DNA from: Aphrocallistes beatrix
Taxonomy: Eukaryota; Porifera; Hexactinellida; Sceptrulophora; Aphrocallistidae
Length of the DNA stretch: 64,000 bases
Assembly (NCBI GenBank): GCA_963281255.1
Contig: OY725505.1
Coordinates: forward strand, 310,001-374,000
Direction of reading: 5' to 3'
The position numbers were made by a program, and so were the translations under genes. The notes under the pieces are model-generated. The model was not told where the DNA came from and did not search any database. It worked only from the letters and a program-made list of their open reading frames with translations. Shown here in pieces: positions 42,999 through 51,441 of the stretch (its first letter is position 1; every line of letters starts with the position of its first letter).

Positions 42999-44446
42999 AT
43001 GGCATCTTCACAAGCAAAAGAGGTCTTAAACAAGTTTGCAGCTAAAAGGACTCAGCACAAGAGGTTATTCCTGATAGTCTATACCATTATTTTAGTAGTT
43101 GCTATTTTTATGGTTTGGGTAAGTTTACTTGGACCTCTGGTAGTGGGGGGGCTATCAAGTTCTTCCCTCAAAAACATTTCAAGACCCTATGTTAGACTTT
43201 TGAACGGCAAAATTACTAATGACACCTCGATTTTACCTCAAAATGTCGTTCAGGAAATGAATCTATGATTCACTCCAACAATACAATATCATGTCCAACT
43301 AACTACGTGTTTAACTGTACCATGTGTGTACCTATATGTGGCCTATGGCATCCGTATGGAGAGAATTATTTCATTACTCACAGGGTGGTTAATATTCTCA
43401 CGAGTGTCGTTGACTTTATCTTTTGCTTCATTGGACTTATCGTTCTTCTTAGAGTGCCGGGAAGCTTCAAGTTCCCACAGATAAACTATTTGTTTATGCT
43501 CATTAATGCGGTCATATTTAGTTTCTTATTCGCTGTTATGTCTATCTCAGGCCCTCGTAACTTTTTCTGTCAACAGCGAAATGAAGGTTACTCCGTCGTA
43601 TCACAAGATCCTCCTGTATACGTAAACATTGCAGGATTTATGGTACATTTTGTATATTTATCGTTTAACCTTTGGTTTCTTTGTGCCACTATCAATCTCT
43701 TGATAGTTGTATTTCGGCCTCAACTACTTATTGCTAAATCTCGCAGGTTTCAAATAGTTCTATTCACCATAGAAGCCATCATATCACTTGGTATACCTCT
43801 TTTGTTACCGTCCATCTTTTTAATCAGCTTCAAGAATTATTCTTTCGAACGTGTACCAGACATTCCTTACACAAGCGACTCGATTGCTGCTGTGATATTC
43901 ATAATTTTCCCATTACTGCTTTCAACTGCTGTTTCTCTCACTGTTATTGCAATATCAATTTACAAACTGCAAATGCGGAAATTAATCTTTATAGAAAATA
44001 AGAAAGATTCTACCAAGCTGAAGAGCTTTGAAATTCGCCTAATAATATTCGCCATCTGTTTAGGTTTCATCGTTTTTATCGTACTACTCCAGGCTACTCA
44101 TGAAGAACTAATGGTCGCCATGTTTGATTTCAAACTGGAAGACTTTTGGTCATGCTTGACGATTCAGGAAAATTTGGAAATCTTCCAAGCATCGAATGAG
44201 ACTTGTCCTACAGAATATAGAGCATACGCATCCCCAATATTCATTTTAATTGGTGATATTCTGTTATCAGCATGGACAATCCTTCTGTTAGTGATGCTGA
44301 CAACTCAAGAGACACGAGATGCATGGAAGAAAATTCTCACGAATATATTTTTAAATCCGTTTATTCGTTCTGTTTCCCGTTTTAAACAACAATGTTCTCG
44401 GCCTATAATAGCAGTTCGGGAGGAAATGATTGAGGCTGACAATTGA
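42999..44446 (+). pseudogene. Family A receptor broken by a 1-bp frameshift
   Basis: The frame from the ATG at 42999 (MASSQAKEVLNKF) runs through the signal anchor to about 43235, then slips. TTACCTCAAAATGTCGTTCA here corresponds to TTACCTTCAAAATGTCGTTC in other members, one base fewer, so the first frame ends at a TGA at 43266-43268. The correct frame resumes as 43265-44446 and encodes the rest of the ectodomain, all seven helices and a basic tail ending REEMIEADN. The body is rather divergent from other copies, so the gene was probably functional for a long time. A sequencing error cannot be excluded. Confidence 0.75.
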
Positions 44447-45352
44447 AACAAATACCTTTAGATAGAAAACTTAAATTAATTTTGCTCAAAGGTCCTTAGA
44501 TTTTTTTTTAGTTTGAGTTATTTAGTATATTGTTTATTCTGTTTTCAGTTATTCAAACATGCTCTAATACTGTAAGAACATTTATTGCTTTTATTGATTC
44601 TTTCAGTAATTATTTAGTAGTCAGTTATAGAAAGTACAATCTATTCGGAAACTGAAAATACAGACGGTATTGCTAGTCCATATCAAGAACATGACATACG
44701 ACTATTTGGGCCTAGGATATATATATGTGTGTGTGTGTGTACAGGGGTGCATACAGCCCTAGTTCTCAGAGGAGATAAAAGCTATAAATATTTTCCGGGG
44801 GACAGGTATATGCAACCCTGCGTGTGTAAAATTTTGAAAGAAGACAACTCCTGAGGCAGGGCCAAATATGCAAATTCAAGCTACTTCCTGAGTTTATAAC
44901 TTATGCTGGTCCATGAAATCCAAGGCCATAAGATCGAACCCCGGACAAATGTCCCGATGCTCCCTTCCTCCCGGGACCACCCCTGAGTTCACCTCGTGCG
45001 AGGAGCAGCCCTGACTTAAACATTTGAATTTCAAATTGAGATACAAACTACCAGTGTTCGACAATATTAAAATTTGGTAAGGTGGCACCTATCTTTTAAA
45101 GGTGATACGTATCTTTACCACCTTTAATTATTTCTGGGAGCTAAGAACCACCAACTTTTAAATGCGTTATACAAATAAACTAAAAATAAAAATGTTTACC
45201 AAATTTTTTAGTTTTTATCCTCAATTATTCTTTTTTCGACAAAAAATGTATCCTACATCAACCTTACCCTGTTCGTCTGATCGCTGCACTAGTGTTCATT
45301 ATTAATCAGGTGCTTGTAACCATGGTTTTATCTAAGATTTTTTAGTTTTTTG

Positions 45353-45517
45353 GCGGTGATAAAAGTTATATGGCACCCAAACAGGGGTTTATCTTGTAAT
45401 TCCAGGGGTGATGGCAACCCGACGCCAAAATCGAATCACACTGCAAGCACCTTGGCTCCTCCGACGATACCAGATTGGCACTTATAAGTGCCTGCCGAGC
45501 ACCTAGATAAACCCCTG
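45353..45517. mobile_element. Dispersed repeat with CAGGGGTTTATCT inverted ends
   Basis: Reverse-orientation copy of the repeat at 27195-27358. Inverted ends CAGGGGTTTATCTTGTAATT and GCACCTAGATAAACCCCTG, plus the shared GGTGATAAAAGTTATATGGC flank. Confidence 0.6.
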
Positions 45518-45651
45518 CTTGGAACCAGGGTTATGCTTGTATACAGATCGTTCCAAATATCAATCCGATATATTTTCGTACAACTAAATCGATAAAAACA
45601 ACAGTGGCGGCACGAGGGGTGAGGCCAGGTGGGTACAGGCGACCGGTATGG

Positions 45652-45788
45652 TGGAAATAGTTCGACTTTCCAAAAAAGGAAATAGTTCGAATAAAAAACA
45701 CCATTAATCGTAACGATAAAAAGTCGAACTATTTCCTAAATCCGCAATTCGAACAATTTCCTTTTTCGAAAAGTCGAACCATTTCCGC
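45652..45788. repeat. Foldback repeat with GAAATAGTTCGA modules
   Basis: GTGGAAATAGTTCGACTTTC at one end and GAAAAGTCGAACCATTTCCGC-like at the other, with two further inner TAGTTCGA / TCGAACTA modules. It is non-coding. Confidence 0.6.
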
Positions 45789-46115
45789 ATTACCCAGGCG
45801 ACCAAATTTCAAAACAACATAAATCGTGACAAATCATCAATTAATGTGCACCTATCATCCCATTGTTGCTACTAGACGAAAACTATCTACCTTAAAAAGA
45901 CAACAGCGTCTTACGCTTCTAAATAATTGCTTGGTTGGAACATATTAATCCCACTAATATCCTCAATCATAGTTTAAAGTACAAATGCAAGATGTAATGT
46001 CTACTAGTAACATGTTCATTTTAGCATGTGATTCTTATAGTGTAAGATTGTAGGTCACGGGATATAAGCAAGCCTCTTTTATACGTAAGAAAGTTATAAT
46101 ATGCACGCCACATAG

Positions 46116-46178
46116 TAATATAATATTACACTTCGAAGCATTTGGAACATTATCTATCAAAATAGGCAATCATAACAC
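46116..46178 (+). promoter_or_regulatory. Two-part upstream module of receptor 46251
   Basis: TAATATAATATTAC (46116-46129) and ATCAAAATAGGCAATCATAAC (46156-46176, shown in part), then ACATATATACGTATATATAA and the ATG at 46251. The same layout precedes 49494. Confidence 0.55.
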
Positions 46179-46250
46179 ATATATACGTATATATAAAATG
46201 AAATTTAGGTTAATACTTTATATTTCTCATTAAAATCGACCAACTTAAAG

Positions 46251-47633
46251 ATGATATCGCCACAAACTAAAGAAGTGTTGGACAAGTTCGCAGCTAAAAA
46301 GGCTCGAATCAAGAAGTTATTCCAGGTTATGTATGCCATTCTTCTAGCCGTGGCTATTTTTATAATTTGGGTAGGTTTAATTGGACCAATAGCTATGGCG
46401 TTGTTTTACAAGCCAAAACCAACCAATAATACTAGGTCCTATGTTGAACTATTGAACCACACAATAACCGCTAACACCTCTATTTTACCTTCAAAATGTC
46501 GTTCAGGAAATGAATCTGTAGTTCATTCTAACACTACAATAACATGTCCAACTAACTACGTGTTTAACTGTACCATGTGTGTACCTATATGTGGTCTATG
46601 GCATCCGTATGGAGAGAGTTATTTCATCGCGTATAGAGTTATCACTATTTTCATTGGTGTTGTTGAATTTGTCTCTTCTTTATTTGGGCTTATTGTTATA
46701 CTTAAAGTTCCAGGAATCTTCAAAATCCCACGGATAAACTATTTGTTTATGTTCATTAGTGCGGTTATATACAGCTTCTTCCTCGCCATTATTGCAATAT
46801 CAGGTCCTTATAACTTTTTCTGTCAACAGAGAAATGAAGATTACTTTATTGTATCACGAGATTCTCCAGTGTATGTAAGTGTTGTGGGATTTGTAATAAA
46901 TTTTGCACTTTTTTCTTTTTTTCTTTGGTTTCTTTGCGCCACTGTTAATCTCTTGATAATTGTATTTTGGCCTCAACTACGAATTACTGAACCTGGAAAG
47001 TCTCGAATCATTCTATTCACCATAGAAGCCATTATATCATTTGCTGTTCCCCTTCTAATACCTTCCATTTATTTAATTATCTTCAAAAAATTTTCTTTTC
47101 GCCGTACACCTCAACATTCTTACCCATTAGATGTGATCGGTGTAGTGATTTTCAACGGTGTTCCTTCTCTGTTGTTAATAGCTGTTCCTCTCACTATTAT
47201 TGCGGTTACTCTTTACAAAATGAAAATGCGGAAATTGATCGTAATGGAAAACCGGAATCATATTAAACTAAATGGTTTTGAGGTTCGCTTGATTGTCTTT
47301 GCCATATGTTTAGGTGTCTTAGCTTCTGTTTTGTTCGCCGAAATCTCATACAACTTTATCTTGAAAACTAAATTCGATTTTAGGCTAGAGGAGTTTTGGT
47401 CATGTTTAACAGTTAAGGATAATTTGAAAATATTCCGAGCAGGGGAGGTTATTTGTCCAGCTGAATACAGAGCATATTCTTCTCCAATATTCACTTTTAT
47501 TCGTTATTTTGTGTTTTCTTCCTGGGCAATCCTTCTGATTGTAACATTAACAACCAAAGAGACACGAAATGCATGGAAGAAAACATTCAGCTCTATACCC
47601 CTGCTTCTAACTAACCATAAGCTCCCCTTTTAA
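46251..47633 (+). CDS. Cys-rich-ectodomain seven-helix receptor, family A member 7
   Basis: An intact 460-residue single-exon frame. It has the signal anchor (about 25-55), ectodomain with CPTNYVFNCTMCVPICG and multiple sequons, seven helices, and a last-loop Cys pair (WSCLTVKDN...VICPAEYR). The 3' end encodes LLLTNHKLPF. It is a tandem duplicate of 49494-50876: start, end and flanks match closely. It differs from that copy in helix 1-2 and the loop before the ectodomain. No catalytic or G-protein motif can be named. Confidence 0.72.
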   Translation: MISPQTKEVLDKFAAKKARIKKLFQVMYAILLAVAIFIIWVGLIGPIAMALFYKPKPTNNTRSYVELLNHTITANTSILPSKCRSGNESVVHSNTTITCPTNYVFNCTMCVPICGLWHPYGESYFIAYRVITIFIGVVEFVSSLFGLIVILKVPGIFKIPRINYLFMFISAVIYSFFLAIIAISGPYNFFCQQRNEDYFIVSRDSPVYVSVVGFVINFALFSFFLWFLCATVNLLIIVFWPQLRITEPGKSRIILFTIEAIISFAVPLLIPSIYLIIFKKFSFRRTPQHSYPLDVIGVVIFNGVPSLLLIAVPLTIIAVTLYKMKMRKLIVMENRNHIKLNGFEVRLIVFAICLGVLASVLFAEISYNFILKTKFDFRLEEFWSCLTVKDNLKIFRAGEVICPAEYRAYSSPIFTFIRYFVFSSWAILLIVTLTTKETRNAWKKTFSSIPLLLTNHKLPF

Positions 47634-47954
47634 GATGTACAAAAGGTCTCCAGAAATAATTGTGCAGAAGTTCATTATCTGAAATGTAATATCTGTGAAT
47701 CCTAACTAATGTTTTGTATATAACTACTTTATATCAGGTCCCTACATTCCAAATTGTTTGAGTTATTAAGTTTGTTATTTAGTTGTATTCTTTATTCATG
47801 CAAGCATAGCAGGGTATCATACAGCTCTCCAGATATACGCTCCTAATCTCAAACCCATAAATTTTTCATACGCCTAAATCGATAAATAGCATTATAATGG
47901 AGGGTAAATTATGCATTATTCTGGATTTTCACGCTCCTAAACACTTTGAAGGGG

Positions 47955-48235
47955 TTTCGGAATAAGACCTAAATTAATTTCGAAGTAGGAATAAGACCTA
48001 AAACGTGCGGAGTAGGAATAAGACCTAAAATTGGAAGGAGAGAGAAAGTGAGCATTTTAGGTTTGAAATAGTGTTCAATTGAGTGAGAAAGTGACATTTT
48101 TATTCTTAAGGGGGGTTACTGTGTGGGATTTTAGCTCTTATTCCTACTTCGCACGTTTTAGGTCTTATTCCTCTCCTTTGCACGTTTTAGGTCTTATTCC
48201 TACTTCGAATTAGGTCTTATTCCAGCGACTCACTT
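47955..48235. repeat. Inverted cluster of TTTTAGGTCTTATTCC repeats
   Basis: GGAATAAGACCTAAA units in the left half and TTTAGGTCTTATTCCTACTT units in the right half, about 280 bp overall, so it can fold back on itself. Shares its unit with 30075-30225, which suggests a mobile foldback element. Confidence 0.7.
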
Positions 48236-48597
48236 TGAGGCTTAAAAATCATACGCCTAAAGGAGCGCCTTGCACTCCTAGATAATCCCTTGAAGCATAG
48301 GGTTACATGGGCCCATGGGGAATACTAGGAAAATTGTCTTTTGCTTTAGCATATATTCACATGAGCAAGAATGTACCAAAACAAATTCTGCGATCAAATT
48401 CAATTAACGTTGTTAATGCTATTATATAGGCCTTAATTTTTAAAAACTTATTGTCCATTGAAAGTTTATCTTTGGACCGCCCCTGAGTTCACAAGGTTAT
48501 GAGCAGTCTTGACATACTAATCTAACAAATCAGATGTGTTTGATGTGTTTCGGGGACCAAGATGTCTATCTTCCAAAGAAAAAAAAAGTTTCCAAAA

Positions 48598-48742
48598 TGT
48601 TGTGGCATAGTGCGAGGGCCTTTCGGTTTGGTCAGTCGGATACCAAATCCAACTGGACCGTATTCAATGTTGCCACGTTTATTAAGATGGCGTTGTTGGT
48701 CCGTAGTAGCCATTGTGTCGCTGTCTGGAATGTTGGGGGCAT
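48598..48742 (-). pseudogene. Duplicated fragment of the PTP-PEST last exon
   Basis: The minus strand encodes APNIPDSDTMATTDQQRHLN... and GFGIRLTKPKGPRTMPQHFG, nearly identical to the final ~50 residues of the PTP-PEST gene ending at 51442. Only the last ~145 bp of the gene is present, with no catalytic part, splice site or promoter. It was carried here by the tandem duplication that also produced the two flanking receptors. Confidence 0.85.
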
Positions 48743-49360
48743 AAAGTGCTCTCGTACTATAAGGACATTTATTACTTGTATTGATGCTTTCAGTAATTAT
48801 TTTGTAGTCAGTTATAGAGAGTACAGTTTCTTCAGAAACTGAAAATACAGACGGTATTGCTAGTCCATAGAGCATGACATATGATGACTATTTGGGCCTA
48901 GAATATATACAAGTGTGTACAGGAGCTGATACAGCTCTAGATCTAAGAGGGGGCTAAAGAGGGGCCTGGGGTGCTTGCCCCCAGAAAACTTTTTAAATCT
49001 TAGATGCTCAAATATCGATATACAGCTATTGTTGTTTCCTAGGGAAAATATAATATCAGACTATAGTGGAAGAAAAATGTAATTTGGATATATATTTACG
49101 TAGACTCAATTAACATAATTTTGGGGTTTAGTTGCAACCTATAAGTTCCACAGCTTCCTCCACTGCTCCATTCTCCCAGCACCACGCACCCCCCAGGTAC
49201 CCACACTTGGCGCCTATGGTATGCATATATCTTCAATCATAGTTTAAAGTACGAATGTAGGATGTATTGTCTATTCTTATAGTGAGTGCAAGATTGAAAG
49301 TCATGAGATATAAGCAAGCCTCTTTATACGTAAGAAAGTTATAATGTGCTTGTCTCATTG

Positions 49361-49420
49361 TAATATAATACTACACTCGAAGCATTTGGAACATTATCCA
49401 TCAAAATAGGCCATTATAAC
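49361..49420 (+). promoter_or_regulatory. Two-part upstream module of receptor 49494
   Basis: TAATATAATACTAC (49361-49374) and TCAAAATAGGCCATTATAAC (49401-49420) followed by a TATATATAAA stretch and the ATG at 49494. Confidence 0.55.
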
Positions 49421-49493
49421 AAATATGTATATATAAAAAATGAAATTTAGATCAATACTTTATATTTCTTACTAAAATCGACCAAATTTAAAG

Positions 49494-50876
49494 ATGATAT
49501 CGCCACAAACTAAAGAAGTGTTGGACAAGTTCGCAGCTAAAAAGGCTCGAAACAAGAAGTTATTCCAGGTTATGTATGCCATTCTTCTAGCCGTGGCTAT
49601 TTTTATAATTTGGGTAGGTTTAATTGGACCAATAGCTATGGGGTTGCTTTTCAAGTCAAACTCAAACAATATTACTAGGCCCTATGTTGAACTGTTGAAC
49701 CACACAATAACCACTAACACCTCTATTTTACCTTCAAAATGTCGTTCAGGGAATGAATCTGTAGTTCATTCTAACATTACAATAACATGTCCAACTAACT
49801 ACGTGTTTAACTGTACCATGTGTGTACCTATATGTGGTACATGGCATTCGTATGGAGAGAGTTATTACATCGCGTATAGAGTTATCACTATTTTCATTGG
49901 TGTTGCTGACTTTGTCTCATCTTTTATTGGGTTAATCGTTATACTTAAAGTTCCAGGAATTTTCAAAATCCCTCGTATAAACTATTTGTTTATGTTCATT
50001 AGTGCAGTCATATACAGTTTTTTCCTCGCAGCTATTTCAATATCAGGTCCTTATAACTTTTTCTGTCAACAGAGAAATGAAGATTACCTTATTGTATCAC
50101 GAGATCCTCCAGTCATTGTAAGCGTTGTAGCATTTGTAATGTATTTTGCAATTCTTTCTTTTTTCCTTTGGTTTCTGTGCGCCACTGTTAATCTCTTGAT
50201 AACTGTATTTTGGCCTCAACTACGAATTACTGAACCTGGAAAGTCTCGAATCATTCTATTCACCATAGAAGCCATTATATCACTTTCTGTCCCACTCCTA
50301 GTACCTTCCATCTATTTAATTATCTTCAAAAAATATTCTTTTGTCCGTACACCTCAACATCCTTACCCATTAGATGTGATCGGTGTAGTGATTTCTGTAG
50401 TTCTTCCTTTCCTGTTTTTAATAGCTGTTCCTCTCACTATTATTGCGGTTACTCTTTACAAACTGAAAATGCGGAAATTGATCGTAATGGAAAATCGGAA
50501 TCTTATCAAACTAAATGGTTTTGAGGTTCGGTTGATTATATTTGCCATATGTCTAGGTATCTTAGCTTCTTTTTTGTTTACCGAAGCCTCATACGACAAT
50601 ATTGTGAAAAAAAAATTTAATTTTCAGTTAGAGGAGTTTTGGTCATGTTTAACAGTTCAGAATAATTTGAAAATATTCCGAGTTCTAAATGATATTTGTC
50701 CAGCTGAATACAGAGCATATTCTTCTCCAATATTCACCTTTGTTCGATATTTTGCGTTTTCTTCCTGGGCAATCCTTCTGATTGTTATATTAACAACCAA
50801 AGAGACACGAAATGCATGGAAGAAACCATTAAGTTATATACCCCTGCTTCTAACTTACCGTACGCTCCCCAGCTAA
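49494..50876 (+). CDS. Cys-rich-ectodomain seven-helix receptor, family A member 8
   Basis: An intact 460-residue single-exon frame. Plan as in the other members; the first 50 residues are almost the same as in 46251-47633, whereas helices 1-3 and the region around CGTWHSYGESYY resemble 30506-31873, so the gene may be a conversion mosaic. It lies about 570 bp from, and converges on, the 3' end of the PTP-PEST gene. Confidence 0.72.
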   Translation: MISPQTKEVLDKFAAKKARNKKLFQVMYAILLAVAIFIIWVGLIGPIAMGLLFKSNSNNITRPYVELLNHTITTNTSILPSKCRSGNESVVHSNITITCPTNYVFNCTMCVPICGTWHSYGESYYIAYRVITIFIGVADFVSSFIGLIVILKVPGIFKIPRINYLFMFISAVIYSFFLAAISISGPYNFFCQQRNEDYLIVSRDPPVIVSVVAFVMYFAILSFFLWFLCATVNLLITVFWPQLRITEPGKSRIILFTIEAIISLSVPLLVPSIYLIIFKKYSFVRTPQHPYPLDVIGVVISVVLPFLFLIAVPLTIIAVTLYKLKMRKLIVMENRNLIKLNGFEVRLIIFAICLGILASFLFTEASYDNIVKKKFNFQLEEFWSCLTVQNNLKIFRVLNDICPAEYRAYSSPIFTFVRYFAFSSWAILLIVILTTKETRNAWKKPLSYIPLLLTYRTLPS

Positions 50877-51441
50877 GATGTACAAAGGCTCTACAGAAAA
50901 AATTGTGTAGAAGTTGTTGTGTCATCATCTGAAATGTAAACCTGTGGACCCTAAGTATTTTTTTGTATTTAACTACTTTATATCAGGTCCCTATATTCTA
51001 AATTGAGTTATTGAGTTTGTTATTTAGTTGTATTCTTTATTCATGCAAGCAAAGGGTAACATGGGGAAATACTAGGTATAGTCTTTTCGTCCAAGCACAT
51101 ATTCACATGAGCAAGAATTGCGATCAAAATCAATTAACATTGTTAATACTATTATATAGGCCTTAAATTATTTTGTAAACAACTATATTGTGTTTTAAAA
51201 AATTGAGATGCGTTGATGTGTTTTGGCGACCAAGATGTCTATCTTTCAAAGAAAAAAAAAGTTTCCAAAAAACACGATTAAATTTTCATACTCACAACAT
51301 TAAAATGAACACCAAAGCGCATTGAGATATAGAATATACACAATTACAGTTAAGGACACTACAAAAGATGCTGTAAGACCATTTGTACAGGCAACTATAT
51401 TACAAAACTATATAATAATCAGAACTACAGTCAAAAGCAGT
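50877..51441. other. Convergent 3' region of receptor and PTP-PEST genes
   Basis: Non-coding. A stretch at about 51211-51269 (ACCAAGATGTCTATCTTTC) recurs at about 48540-48597, marking the duplicated block. No AATAAA on the minus strand stands out for the PTP gene. Confidence 0.55.

Larger units (their letters stand above)
44447..46250. other. Intergenic, left part of a tandem duplication unit
   Basis: 44560-44760 and 45950-46250 correspond to 48749-48930 and 49225-49493; the unmatched middle contains inserted repeats (45353-45517, 45652-45788) and a (TG)n microsatellite near 44722-44740. The upstream module of the next receptor is at 46116-46178. Confidence 0.6.
47634..49493. other. Intergenic between tandem receptors, with PTP-tail fragment
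   Basis: Contains the repeat cluster 47955-48235, a copy of the end of the PTP-PEST gene (48598-48742), a duplication breakpoint at about 48742-48749 and the upstream module of the next receptor (49361-49420). No intact gene. Confidence 0.65.

Noticed and set aside
44930-45000. GGGGTTCGATC resembling a tRNA B box (minus strand)
   Set aside because: No A box or cloverleaf can be drawn around it, and similar CCTGAGTTCAC sequence near 48480 shows it is part of a dispersed repeat.
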